The notes beneath the pieces were generated by a model. That model worked only from the letters and a program-made list of their open reading frames with translations, was not told the DNA's origin and did no database searches. A stretch of DNA of 64,000 nt from Echinococcus granulosus (lineage: Eukaryota > Platyhelminthes > Cestoda > Cyclophyllidea > Taeniidae). The stretch spans positions 207,118 through 271,117 of the forward strand of contig NW_020170388.1 of NCBI RefSeq assembly GCF_000524195.1, given 5' to 3'. Positions 36,101 through 48,998 of the stretch are shown here, piece after piece (the first letter of the stretch is position 1; each line of letters opens with the position of its first letter). The translations under genes and the position numbers were made by a program.

Positions 36101-39100
36101 TGATGCAAGAAGAGACGACTACTAACTTACGAGGTTTCACAGAAAGCTGACTACTTTTAAAGACATTTATGAAGAGGAAAATGGCATTCCTAATTCTTGT
36201 GCAATTAACCAAAACTCCTTTTATCATTTCTACTTAGAAGGTAAAAAACCATCTACAAAGCTTAGTGGAAATGCTAGTTTAACTATGACATTTGAGTCAG
36301 GTTATTCCCTACTTTAGGCAGCTTGCTACCCTCTCATAATCATGCGATCTTGAGTGGCTCCTCACAAGACACTATACTTTCATTTAAGAAGGTTCTACTT
36401 CGATCAATTCCTGTAGTCACTGAGGAGGAAACCATTCAAACTTTGCACGAAATTATTCCAGTCTGGTCTTTGGCACTCTGAGAAGTACCTTTTTCGATAC
36501 ACTAAACTGTTTTGTATAAAACACGTTCTGCATACAACACATTTTGGAGGAATTAAAGCCGCAGGATAAAAAGTAGATTTTTCTATTGGACCCTATGGGA
36601 TGGTTGGCACTCAAAAGTCTCCCTCCGAAGATGATAGGTTCATTAAAAGTGGTCATTTTATCTTTTCTACCGCCCATATCGCATTGACAATTTGATAATT
36701 CGAAAAGTTTTTATGTTAAAAAGCACTGTGACTAAGTAAAATTCATAGTTTATTGAATGATTAAATAAATAAGGATTAAAGAGCTCCTCTAAATCGATGC
36801 AGGTTGAAGGGCACCATGGGATGTTTGCCTAGCCCCAGCAAAAATCGATATTTTTCGGAGGCACCGAGGACCGACCTCCGGTGCGCCACAATTTGGCCGA
36901 ATTCGGCGTTACAAGGACATGGACAGCACACCCAAGAGAAACACAAAAACATTTGCACAGTTCTAAAAATTTCATTTTCATCTGTGTCGCCGATTCAACT
37001 CGTTTTCGTTCACCTAATTGCCACCCACAGCAGTGTGGAGAGCTTCCCGCCTATTGGCTAATTCAGGAGTGAAATCTTCTTACCTTTGACGCAAGGTGTG
37101 ATTTTGGAGCGTGTCTGCTTGTAGCCGTCCAAGCACCGGTTGCAAGTTTGACCCGTGACCCCGGGCTTGCAGTGACATTGCCCAGTTTTCCGGTCACACG
37201 GTCGATTGCCTATCGAGCCAATCGGGTGGCATTGACATTCTGAAGAAAGGAGTAAAAAACGAGCATACGTCTGTGTTTTGAGTGCGTCTATGGAACGAGT
37301 AGACAACATTTAGCCACGACAGTTATCATGCCCTGCAAAGCGTAAGGGCAGGTGACAGGATAAACCTGTAAGGGAAAAGTAGACAATAGGCCAAAGCAAA
37401 AAGGCTTCTATGTCGGCTCTAGACGGCCTGATTAGAGCCTTGGTGAATGAATCTTTGAAGTGCTTAGCTTATATTCAGACTACAATTTTTGCTCTTTAAT
37501 TTAGTAACAATGCGCCCTAATCATACGTGTAAACGTTGCTTCTCGAAATTGGAACAGACGGCTTAATCTAGGTCATGAAAGTCGAAAATTTTTAATTGTA
37601 ATTAATTAAAAGGATGGCGAAATTCAAAAATTACTCGGTTGATCGAAATAAATTACACAAGCTCGTATTGGGTAAATTGCTGAAGTAAGAACAAGTTATT
37701 CATAGTCCGACACCGTCTTAAAGAGATAATTGCAACCGCAGTCTACTGATTCAACAGATTAAATTTCCTGCCTGTCTGATGCGACCAAATGTCAAATAGG
37801 GGAAAACAACTTACTAAGACAAACTCTGGGATGACTGATAGGTTTGGTCCAGTCACGATAATATCCTTCAGTGCAATAATGGCATTTCTCACCGGTTGTA
37901 TGATGCCGGCAGTCCTCGCAGACACCGCCGCTCACCTTCTTCGAAAGGAGGTAGAGGTGCTGCGAGAAGGTGCACGAATTCGAATGCAGGTTGCACTCAC
38001 AGGCTGTTGCCGATCCAAATTCCATAAACGGTGTGGGAAAGGGGTGAGGAGGAAAACACGGAAATACAATATTTGGACACCCATGCTGAGACTCATTATA
38101 CAACACCAAGCACAACAACTAAGTACAACACTGATGGTGACCTTGACATGCACTGGGTGAAAAAATAGAGTGCCCAGGGTGTCGAGTAAAACCAGCGATG
38201 CATTCGTGACAGTTTACGCCTTCAGTATTGTGGGCACAACTGAGGCAAACGCCGCCAGAACGACCGCCCGACTTGCGATAGAGATTGATGTCGAACATAC
38301 ACGTATTGGTGTGGTTATTGCACTGACAGGCTGAAGGAATGACAAAGTAAGGCTGCAGCAAAGATCTACTTAACGGTAATAAGGAGATTCTGGTGAATTG
38401 CCAGTCTCATTTTGATAGTTCAAAAAGGCCAGGTCAAGGGTCAGCTGTAATAGATATACGAGTTACATAACAACCACAGTAAAGCAACTATGCAGGGTAA
38501 TGTGGATAAACACCTTTTACAAACAATAAAAAGTCTTTATTTGACAGACAAAAACTCAAACAGCATTTTCATTAGAGTCGGCACCGTAAGCATTACTTAA
38601 ATTGTGATTGGTTGAAATGAATTTATCAGTGTTTCTGATTGGTTGGGTGCAAACCAACGAACGATTCGCAGAACCAAAAGTTTATTTCGAGTACTGAAAA
38701 ACCTCTTTTCAATCAATCATTCAACTGTTAACTAATTTCCCCAGCTTGTGCACCACAGAAGCGATTATAGAAGGTTATTTTACGCTTGTCTATCACTGCT
38801 AAATATGCGAAGAGTTTCTAAAGGTCAAAAGGTCGAGGAAGGCGAAGGTGAAGCCCTTCAATTCAAGGTAACTCCAGTCTAAAAATGTGCTAATATTTCG
38901 ACCCTTCACACCTTATGATGCAAACTATTCATCCATTTTGGTTGAACCGGATGACGTGAATGGTTTTCTGTCAATTGAAGTATGTCGGGGGGTTTAAAAC
39001 ACCCCTGTAATAATAGCATTTTTTGGTAAAATCAAGGCTAGGTAATTGTTTTTATTAACCGGTAATGGGATTTTGTTGAGCCGTTTTAGGATGGCAAAAA

Positions 39101-42100
39101 AAACAAGAGCACGACTAAACTGCCTAAACTGGAGGAGCTTGTTAGCCGTCGACCTGGTTACCATTAATCTACATAAAAAATTTGTATGAAAATGCATCTA
39201 CTTGGCTTTATTGATGTTGCTTTTTTCAATGTCTGGCGTTTTCCTCTTCGTGCAATAATGAAGATTTATCGCTGCTCAATGAACCCTCCACCAGCCTGGG
39301 CTGCTCTCCACTCTATCGAGAGGAGAGTCCCTTCCCCACTATTCGTGGTGTTTGCATTCGGCCTGTGGCCGTAACAGCCTTACAGACTTAACGCCACTCT
39401 ACTAAGTTTCTCCTCAAAAAATTCTAGTTTTTAAAAAAATGGAAAATTTGTAAAACTGCTTACCCACTGAAGTACGAATTCCGTTGCCATGGGAATGCAT
39501 CTAGGATTTTATTTTACCTCAGTCTTTCAAGGCGCGAATTTATAGTTCACTGCGTCAGTTCGAGCATCATGTATAAGAGAAACCAAATAAATTAATAAAA
39601 ATTATTTCAAAACATATTTCATTTGGGAAAATAGAGCGATTGCTTAATTAAGTAGATTAACGAGCAATTTTGGCCTAAAAAGGCTTAGAAATGTCATTTA
39701 GTCCTACAGTGAATGGTTAGACACAAGGAAGTAAATAAATAAGAATAAAGTGACAAGTGATTATGGTAAAATTAGGTAAATATCAAGGGAGATTCACTCA
39801 ACCAACCAATTACTCATTGGCTCTCCAGTTTGGGGGTTCCAGGGGTGGAACCGCTTTTACCAGACAATATGAAAGGTATTGTTCAATAAAAATATTTATT
39901 CATTTATTTTTGATTTAAAAGTAAATCTGATTTTATTGAATGCCCCCTATTGCTCACCACCTCCTCTCTGCATGGATTTTGAAGTGAAAATTAAACCTAA
40001 CAGCTTCTTGTATCGCTCCAAGCATCGTGTATTTCAGTGACTTAACAAAAATTTTTTAAAGAATTATTCGTAAAATATTTTGCTCCGAGAGTGCGCACCA
40101 TTGGTTAATAAACTCAGCTAAATTGCCGTTTGGCCTTAAAAGACGTCGTTAATATCTTCCAGCTCCACAGCTAATGGTGAAACACAAAACTCAACAAAAA
40201 AGGAGTAAATAGATAAATAGGTGGATTAAATGAATAAATTGATCAAATAGATACTAGGTGGGCCCCAATCAAACAAAATGTCAATTTATTGACGCCTCTC
40301 CAGGTTAAAAGTCTGGGGGTGGAACAGGTGATACCAGATACGACGAAAACTAGTAGTAGTCAGATTGTTTTATCTACGCTTATAAAGTTGAATTATTTTT
40401 TATCAAATGTCTTCCGTGTCACCCAGCACTCACACGGGTCATAGGTTTTTGAAGTGAAGTCCAAACTTATAGCTCATTTCATTACTTTCAGCGTCTTGCG
40501 TTTTTGTGATCCAAGCAAATTCATAGATAACCATTTGTAAAAGATCTTTTTTTGAAAATGTGCGCAATTAGTTAATTACCTCAGTTAAGTCAAAAATTCG
40601 GTTTAAAAGGACGTGAGAATGTCATCCAGTCCCAAAGTAATTAGTAATACATAAGAAAATAAACAAATGACTAAATAAACGGATAGAAGGTTAAAAAAAT
40701 GGCAGAAAATGACCAAACAATCAACAATACCAGCGCGAAATCGATTAATTAAGTGTCAGCGGAGATCCGCTCACCCCAACTATCGATTTATTGGTTTTAC
40801 ATTAATGAATCTTCAGGTTGAAAGTCCAGGAGTAAAACGGGTGTTAACTAATCCAATAAAAAGCAGGAATTATTGAAATACTTAATCCATGAACATAAAA
40901 CTAAAAACAACTCTGCTTTTATTGAATGTCCCCCTATCTTTCACCACTCATAGGGAGCATAGATTTCTGAAGTTTAAACAGCTTTTTTACTTTCATTACT
41001 TTAAGGATTCTGCATAACAGTTATGTAAACAAAACATTCTGTTTCGACAATGCTAGCCATTGGTCAATTAACTCAGTTAAATCGCAATTTTGCCCCGAAG
41101 GGTGTCAAGATTGTCATCCAGTCCCACTGTGAGCAGTGGAACACATGAAAACTGATAAATAACGCAATAAATTACCAAAGTAATAGCAGAAAATTGCTAA
41201 TTAATCAGTACTATTGGGGTAAAAGTGATTAATTAAATGAAAGACGAGCTCCACTCACAAACCACCAATCCACTGGTTCCACATTAACGTATCTCCAGTT
41301 TGAAATTTTAGGGGTGAAATATGCACTAACGAACCTGATGAAAGGTGGCAAAACCTAAAATATCCATTTATGTTTATGGATTTAAAGTAAATTTGTTTTT
41401 TGTTTAATGTTTCTTCCATTCATTCACTACTCACACGAGACGTTGACTTTTAAAGTAAGGTCCAAACCCATAGTTCATTTCATTGCTTTAAGTACCGCAC
41501 AATTGAGTGATTTAAACAAATTTGCAACGAATTATTCGTGAAGCCTTATCTTCAGGAAGCGCGTGTCATTGGTTAATTACCTAAGCTAAATTGTCAACTC
41601 GGCTTGAAATGAGGCAAGAATGTCTCCCAGTCCCACTGTAAATAGTGCAACACAGGAAAACAATTTATAAGTGAATAAATAGATGAATGCACAACTAAAA
41701 CGATTGCAACAAGTGACCACTTGATCGTGAATACTAAAATAGTCACTTAGTGGATTTAAAGTTAAAATAGATTTGTTTTTAATGGCTGTTATCTTATCAC
41801 CCACCACTCCCCTGTGCTTTGATTCATAAAGCCAAGTCCACTTTTTAACTTTTGATTGTTTTTAACTCAATAAGCAAATAAAACTCCCCTTCAGAAGGCA
41901 TACTTATCAGGTATGTTGAACTTCTTTTGTGGTGTCACAATGAATAAAATTGCACATTTCCACGTGCCCATGTTGGGGCGGTGTTAGCTGGTGAAGTAGA
42001 TTATCCCATCTTCCTGCGCATACTTTTATTATCCGCGGTGTCCAGGCTAAGGTCAGCGGGCAAAAACCGCGCTAATTGACGCGAAATTGACTCGGGGGTC

Positions 42101-45100
42101 AGGGTGTGCATCGCGTGTCAAAGCCGGACACACTCACTGTGGGTGGCGTGGGTGAGCGCATGCGCGCATTCAGCCCAGCAGCAGGTCAAATGTGATGGCC
42201 CCTGGCCGAAGACGAGGCGTAAAAATGGCAGCTGTCACTGCGACTGACAGTTGGCAACTTCCGCTAAGGTGAAGCTGGAGACAGCCTAGCCCATTTGACA
42301 CGACAGTCAGTATTTCTCTTCTTCTCGCTGGAAATACGGAAGGTGTCAAGAGGAGGCACTTGGGGCTGTCGAAAGCATACAATTTCTCAAAGTACGTTCC
42401 ATTAGACTGTAGATGCGGTAGTATTAGAAGAAAAATACACGGTCGTTTTTCTATTTGCAAATATTGGCGGAAAAAGAGGATTTCCAGGTAAGCTGATGAA
42501 AGAGTCAACGTCTCACGGATCAGAAGTCACGCAACTAAAAAATACTGTCCACTTCTTTTTTGTTTCTCCACCAAAATGGATTTTGCATTTGAAACTTACT
42601 CGGTAATTTCTACTAAGAAAATAAGATGCTTTGGTTGTTAAATATGGCAACATTTAAGTCAGAGAATGGAAAGCAAAAGTGTAGGTTTGCATCATTGAGG
42701 ATAGAAGTTGCATAGAGTCTTGGATTTGGGGTTTATTCTTATTCACAAACCTAATGGTTGATTAGATTAGGTACATGAGGGAATAGGTAGAGAGGTAGGG
42801 ATGGGATGTGCATAGCTTGCTAAGTAGATAGACAGGTAGATGGGCATTTAGTTCGGTGGGTGGCAGAGATGTGAGCAAATGGTTGCGCTGATAGATAGAT
42901 GAATGGATAAAAAGGCGAATGGACAGATGAACAACTATGCAGGTGATAAAATGAACGAAAAATAGGTGAAAATGTCAACAGAGACGCCTAATTATAAGGC
43001 TAGATGGGTAGATAGGCCCATGGAAATGGAAAAGCGTAGTAGCTGGCGCCTTAGCCATGTAGGGACTTAGGTATCCAGCCACGATTTGAGAGAGGAACTT
43101 GGAGAAAGTCAAAAAGCCCTTTAGATTGAGACACATACACAGGAGTAGGCTTTTTTACATTCCCTCCAACGTAGCAATACAAAAAGTCCTAACTTGTCTC
43201 TAAATACTGACCGCTGACAAGGTAAAAGACGTACACACGCACACAAACCCACAGACACAAGGATTTTAGAAGCCCAAAGGGTAGGGTAGGTAAAAAACGG
43301 ACGCGGATCCGATGAAATTCCTGAGGTTCGTTTTTTTCTTTCACTAGCCTGGCTTTCTTTGCGACAGGTCTAAAGATAGGTAGTCAACAAGCCGAAATTC
43401 TAGCAGGTAGCCCACGTTCCTTGCAACTCTGGGACGGAAGTACCGATTTGTTGCCAGTTACTCACAGTTTCCCTTAGCACTAGCTCTTAATCAAGTGCAT
43501 GCTTACCTTCCAAGCATGCTAACTTAGACCCGCGCCATTCCTATCTGTGGTGGTCAGCTGTCAATGACCGGAATGCCAGTGGACAACTTACTTGGCATGC
43601 CCAGAACTCATATATTCTTCGTGTAAAATTTTACATCGGACCTCTTGTTCTTTGACGTTTAAAGAGGCTAAACGTTACTTCGCTTAGGACAATTCCTCAA
43701 CTTTTGCTCAAAAAGGTGTCACCTCAATTAAGTCTGGATGTCGATAGAGGTTTCAACCACCACAAGTTGTTTTACTGATGAACATAAACCAACACACTTG
43801 CTAAATGCTAACAACGAGAGTTAAAAGAAGTTTTTCCACGACCTTCCAAAAGTGGTATTTTAAGTGGCGAAGGCGGGTCTTGATCGTTTCGTTTTTTGGG
43901 GACTAGGATTTGGTTCATTAGACTCCTTTTTTATTTCATATGAGCAGTGAAAGATAAGTTGCCGAACAAGTTGTTTTCTTAATTCCTTTCTCTCTTAACT
44001 TCAAAGGAATCACGAAAAGCTTTTGCACACAAAACTAAAATAAACAACCGCAAACTTTTGCAAAGGAAATTGCAAAAATAAAATCCACTTCAAGTTATCA
44101 ACTCTTGATTTGGAGTCATTTAAAGCGCATCAACTACGAGAATGTATGGAATGGATGTTTAGCGATAGTCTTGTATATTATTTTTGGAGAAAAATGGATA
44201 TTTTCAAGGATAATGAGGTATACTCCAAAGTTTTAGTAGAGTATTGAGGTCATTGTAGCGGCGCACCTTGCAAAAAATAAATAAACTTTATCTTTTCACA
44301 TTGACTCTCTCGAACTTTTTTGGAAGAACAAACTGGCATTAGGCAGTGATGGCACACTTCGAATTCCCTTCTTTAGGAGTAATTAAAGTAATGAGCAATT
44401 GCAAGGGACATTCCTTTACCATTGTGGTCAGAGTACTTGCAGCCCCACCAAGGGGAGGGGATGGTAGACTAGACGTGTGGCTAAAAGGTGTAAGGAGTAG
44501 CTGCAAGTTTCGTGATCCACCGTGTATAGAGTAGAGAAAAGGTATTTGCAACTGATGAAGTCCTGGTTGCACTACTAACGACGTGATTGTTATCCAAACC
44601 TACAGGCACACGTACGCCATTCATCTTCCTGACAGTGTCCTATCCTGCAAAAAAAGGCAATGGCATGATTACGTTTCAAAGAACCACCCAATGTCCAATC
44701 ACATTTGGGTGGATTTGCCCACTGAAACACATGTACCCTTGGTATTACCCCCAGTCACCCTCGAGAGAGAGAAAGTGCAGATAATGCTACTCGAGATCGC
44801 AAAAACGATCAACAGCAATCCTGTTGCTGAAGTTTACACTCATCGTTGCACTTGTTCACAACGGCTTCGTTGCCAAAATATGTCCTTTAGGTACTGACTA
44901 ATGACTCTGTTCAGTAGCCGTATTCATGACTTGTCCAGCGATTTCGTCCTACGGTTACTGTAGGTGGTTGCTCTGCTACTTAAAAACTCGGCTTCATTAA
45001 ACAGCTGTCCACAAATTTCAATTTTCCAGAATGTGGACAAATTTAGCAATTTTTCGAACTAATAGTACATCTACGTGGCTAAAAAATAATGCGCTTGGAT

Positions 45101-48100
45101 TTTATTTGTAAATTTTTTAATTAAAAAGTAGCACAGGTCTCTACGGAGATGGGGTTAATTAAGAAACGGAGCGATTGTAAATTATATGTATATCCATCGA
45201 AGGAGCAAAAGGAGTAGACGAATTTATGACTAGCATTATGCCAGTGTGGTAGCAAATCATACATTGGCAGCATTTTACTTGCAAATAGGGTTGCTCTGAA
45301 ATCAGGAGAGCTAAGTGATTGTTGATTTGAAGTGAGCAAAAAGTTTAGTCATATGGGATGCTGAATTGCACTTAAGTAGTACCGGCACTCAAGTCTTTAT
45401 CAGAGCAGAATTTATTATCGACATGCAAATTCTTATGAGAGTTAAATTTAAGTAATTTCTAAACATTCTCCCATCTTCTGTGCGCTAAAAAGTAGATCAA
45501 ACGAAGCCCTCGATTTCATTAATGTAGGGCTTATCGCTTCGCGATCATGTTAACATCTTCTCTGCTAAATATCGCACTTGCATTTCGCAATATATAATAT
45601 GCACCTGCAAAATGACAAATCTCCTGGCGAATTATTTTGCTCGCTGCAAAAAGAGGCAAGAAGTCAAAAAAATGACCAACATTTTTTTGTCCCAACCATG
45701 GTCACAAACACGCAACATAACATTCACCTCGCCGGGATGATTATGCTTTTTATGCAATGATAGCTGTAAAACCTGAGAGGGAGATAAATAAGCCACAAAA
45801 ATGCATTGATTCGGAGGAAAAAAGTTCACTTAAATGCAGCTTGGAGCGTGTGAGAGTTATTCCAGCTTGTCACGCAACGGCCTGACCGCTTGGGTTCACT
45901 ACCCCTTGGTCATAGCCACACAGCGGAGAAGTCAGGCCTACAACAAGTGTGCCAGTCATCCCTCTGTAATGTTTTCATGCAACGGCGATGACACTCACTA
46001 TCACTTTTTTGCCCAAAAGCCAGTCAACAAAGAATAACGACTTTTATTACAGTAAATCGGATCGTTTAAGGGCCTACTTTGAGTTGATCAAAATAATTTT
46101 TATTCCGCCATTCGACAATTCGACTTATATGGAATTTGATCATTTAATTAATTCAAATTTAGGCCAAATTTTGTCGTAAGCCCCAAATTGTCTCCTTTAA
46201 ACTCGAGTCAGTATAATTCCCCTGTTATCAATCTGCGGGGCAAGCATTTCACTTTGGCTTTAACGGGAGACACTACTAGCACCTAGCGTGATATGTTAAA
46301 ATACAGCCATATTTACGCTCAAATATTCCACTTTTTATTAATCTTCATTACTTTTGCTCTGGTAACAATCCTGCCTTCTAAAATTCCCTATTCAATAGGA
46401 CCTTCTTCCCTTATTTCATTTCCATGATGGCAGGAACAACCCTCGTATGGTTGTGAGTTTATCGAGGCTATAAACATAATAACTAGGCAACTACTATTAT
46501 CATGGAAAAATCTCGGCAGAATCTAGCAATTTTCGAGTAGGTAGGTGAGCCTTGGCATGTGCACGATAATGCGGGGGTGGAGAATATCCCTAGGGCAAGA
46601 TGGTATCATGCATACCGTTCATCCATTCCTGGTCTTTTAATCACTCCTGCTGCTGGTGGTTAGGTAGGCAGTGGTTTGGCACCCACCCAAAGAAACTCGA
46701 GACCGCAGGGTCTATCAGGCGACATCTCCAACCAATTGTTACCCACCTTGCTCACCGAATTGATGCGGGAGAATTTATGCATTATACATCTGCAGACAAC
46801 GTGTTAGAGCCAGTGTCAATACAATGAACTGAAAAGTGTAAGGGCTTGGGAGAGGAGCGATTAGGGAGGCATGATTTGGTTGGTAGGCATAACATGGCAA
46901 GTCATTTACAGCCTTCTAATGTGGTCATTAATTTTCTAAACTGCAGAATTTGCTAAAATCTGTGTGAAGCCACAATGTAAGGCGTGATGATGCGAGTAAT
47001 CAGTCAAGAAGAACGCAATTTCTAATGTTTTTTGACAATGGGTATAGGTGAAATTAGGTGGTGGGAAATCAAGAAAATTTTGCATCTTTATTTGTAAAAA
47101 ATGCAATCTCTTAAAACCCTAAAATCATAACGTTTTATTTTGCACAAAATAGATTGTATCATCTCCGACCTTAAAATACTCCAACTTTGATGAAACCTCG
47201 GCTGATCGCCTATTCTCAAGTGACCATTATGGCACATAAACTAGTAGCACGAAATCATTTTAACAAACGGAACAAATTTTGACTTTCGGTAGGGCGTAAA
47301 TCAGACGAGACTTATTAATTTGCCGTGCACTTTGTAAGCTCATTTAAAGTATTCCTGACGCACTGAGCTGCTGAGTGAGGCGTTTCAAATGTGGGTTTTT
47401 TTTCCAGTGATTACAGCACACTGACCCGAACGAAAAATGATGAACTTAAACAAATAAGTAAAATTTTTTAAAGTACTTTAACTCCACAAAACCCCTGGTC
47501 CAAAGAAGGAACGAGAAAGTCTCTTACGCCAAAGCTGGAAGGCAACAACTGCTTGAGTCTTGTGGTTGCGTGTTGGTAATAATAAAATCCCAAGCACAAA
47601 ACATGTGCCCCCAAGGTTGACAAAAGCCCCGATTAAAAAAGAAGCACGAAAACTATCACCACAATGCCTACCCTTGCATACATTGGCGTCTTCGTTGGTG
47701 GCCCTGGCCCAGGGTCGATCCAGGTAGCCGGGAGCGCAGCGTTCGCAGTCAGCACCGACAGTGTTGTGTTGACAGTCGCATCGCAGGGGGCCCCACGAAA
47801 TCAATTCCTCACCTGCGGAATTTTTCTCCACAATTCGATCCCTCACACAGCGATTGGCATGTCCATTACACTTGCACCTCCCACCCACTGTGATATCGGA
47901 GAAAGCAAAGTAAACGACATCCTCTTCTTCGCCTTTTTCTCCCTCCGTCTCCTCTTCCTTCGCCTTCTTTTTCTTATCTTGGAACCATCTTGTCGAGCTA
48001 TTTGACGCACTTCCGTCAGCTTGCATTCTCTCCTCGTCAGCGCGGATAAATCTACCACTACTTCCACTGCCTCCTAGTCTAAAGATTGGAGTCTTCTGTG

Positions 48101-48998
48101 AAACTCTGCGTTGCCCACTGCTTCGATCCCGTCGATGCAGCACGACCGTGGGATCGCCAGAACCCCTCTCTCCTCCACTAGATTTACGTCTCGAAGGAAA
48201 GCGTGTAAGACTAATCTGGAGATCTGTCATTGTCATCCAGTCAATAAGAGCCGGACTCCATGACTGCAAAGTGGATCGTCCGATGGTTGTGCTGAAAGCA
48301 ATCACATTTGACATCTGACCCTGGGAGTTGTACTTTGTCGGAGGCTTCAATGCTACGCAAAGTACCTCTTGGATGTTCGCTGATGAGATTTGTGCGCTAT
48401 ACTCGCTGGAAGTTGGTAGACCGAATGCACGGTAGCAATCGGTTGAGAAGTACTGCCAGGGTTTCCAGGTTCGACCAAAATCGGAGGACTTATAGAGAGC
48501 AATGGAGTCGGGCAAGGGGCCACAGGGTTGAAGGGAGATGTAGAAAATTTCAAAACGCTTGCCCAAAGACAGGGTCAAATTCACAGTTCCACCGAAAGGA
48601 ACGCGCCCAGACACCCAACAGGTCTGATTGGAGGAAATGTGACGATCTGTAAGGCGTTCTGCGCCCCGGCTAGTTGCCACTTTCCTCGGATCACAGATCT
48701 CGCAGGCGGTGCGTTTTTGTTGACTACTTGGGGAGGTCCAACTTCTACATATCTTCTCAGGGCGTCCATCCTGACCGCAGGTGGACGTGGCGACAACTGG
48801 AACACCTTCAGCGATGTTAGTGAGCGGAGGGGTGCAGAGGTAGGGCCGATTCTCTGCGTAACACACAGAGGTAGGAGACTCATAGATGACCTTAAAGCTG
48901 GCTTGACGGCCGTCTGAGGTGGATGAGACAGGAGTAGGCGTGTATGCGGTCCAGGCTGTAGAGGTCAGGGACAAAAGGGCAATCAGAGTGTAAAGCAT
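26913..48998 (-). CDS. Netrin (secreted axon-guidance protein), multi-exon, with duplicated LE2 exon
   Basis: This encodes a netrin, a secreted laminin-related guidance cue that binds DCC/Frazzled and UNC5 receptors. Recognised exons: 48998-47672 (signal peptide, laminin N-terminal domain VI, LE1), 38330-38142 (LE2a), 38003-37815 (LE2b), 37239-37084 (LE3) and 27196-26913 (NTR domain, C-terminal half). All junctions from exon 1 to the NTR exon are phase 1, so every combination stays in frame. The start at 48998 is chosen because it opens a clear signal peptide ([18 protein letters not shown]); upstream in-frame codons encode a His/Arg-rich stretch unlike a leader. Oddities: about 94 residues between the domain VI core and its closing FAFSD strand, a second LE2-type exon, and apparently missing exons for the first half of NTR and the extreme C-terminus. 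The family is certain; the 3' structure is not. Confidence 0.93.
27197..37083 (-). other. Netrin intron region between LE3 and NTR exons
   Basis: 9.9 kb between two phase-1 boundaries. Netrins normally have about 50 residues with paired cysteines between LE3 and the FRGTV-type strand, so at least one phase 1-1 exon is expected here. I did not find a convincing one. No other gene was recognised. GC content is higher near 34100-34600 and 29600-30150, with several medium open frames that show no family resemblance. Confidence 0.6.
37084..37239 (-). CDS. Netrin LE3 exon (third laminin-EGF domain)
   Basis: Acceptor ctcctttcttcag, then [49 protein letters not shown], at donor gtaaga. It is the third netrin LE repeat (human [20 protein letters not shown]), 156 nt, phase 1 at both ends. 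With LE2a upstream the junction codon is Glu; with LE2b upstream it is Lys. Confidence 0.95.
37815..38003 (-). CDS. Netrin LE2b exon (canonical second laminin-EGF domain)
   Basis: Acceptor atcggcaacag, then [40 protein letters not shown] and [16 protein letters not shown], very close to the netrin LE2 consensus (GYYRDMGKPITH). It is 189 nt, phase 1 at both ends, donor gtaagt, eight cysteines. By my hand count 28 of 63 residues match LE2a without any gap. The 138 nt intron separates it from LE2a. Confidence 0.93.
38142..38330 (-). CDS. Netrin LE2a exon (diverged second laminin-EGF domain)
   Basis: Acceptor attccttcag, then [40 protein letters not shown] and a final SAC, with eight cysteines in the LE spacing. 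It is 189 nt, phase 1 at both ends, donor gtcacc. It joins exon 1 in frame and can join either LE2b or LE3 in frame. It departs from canonical netrin LE2 in its last third ([16 protein letters not shown]). Its donor is weaker than that of LE2b. Confidence 0.9.
39480..41860. repeat. Diverged tandem array, unit about 460-510 bp, nearly five copies
   Basis: The anchor ttggttaatt (with variants ttgcttaatt, ttagttaatt, ttggtcaatt) recurs at 39640, 40101, 40568, 41060 and 41569, spacings 461, 467, 492 and 509. Around each anchor the same further blocks follow in order: gtcatccagtcccactgt-like; aataaataaa-type A-rich; a ctccaggttgaaagtc-like block; gattttattgaatg-like; caccactcacac-like; ttttgaagtgaagtccaaac; and atagttcatttcatt. 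The last unit is internally shortened. Units are well diverged, so the array is old. Confidence 0.8.
42770..43020. repeat. Degenerate GATA/GATG-type microsatellite
   Basis: Recurring gatagatagatgaatgg, gtagatagacaggtagatgg and agatgggtagatagg motifs with many interruptions. Typical of a decayed tetranucleotide repeat in the netrin intron. Confidence 0.6.
47672..48998 (-). CDS. Netrin exon 1: signal peptide, laminin N-terminal domain, LE1
   Basis: 442 codons plus one base. Residues 1-18 are a hydrophobic signal peptide. Domain VI runs from about 40 to 373, with [24 protein letters not shown] (72-75), [69 protein letters not shown] and [18 protein letters not shown]. These are the diagnostic netrin/laminin positions. 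Residues 268-361 are an insert rich in Ser/Gly/Arg ending in a Lys-then-Glu run ([20 protein letters not shown]). LE1 runs from 375 to 441 with [19 protein letters not shown] and an extra loop (about 389-404). The exon ends at the donor gtaggc, phase 1. Confidence 0.95.

Larger units (their letters stand above)
38331..47671 (-). other. Netrin intron 1
   Basis: 9.3 kb intron between the domain VI-LE1 exon and the LE2a exon. It contains the tandem array at 39480-41860 and degenerate microsatellite at 42770-43020 (both listed separately). No coding sequence was recognised. Confidence 0.8.
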
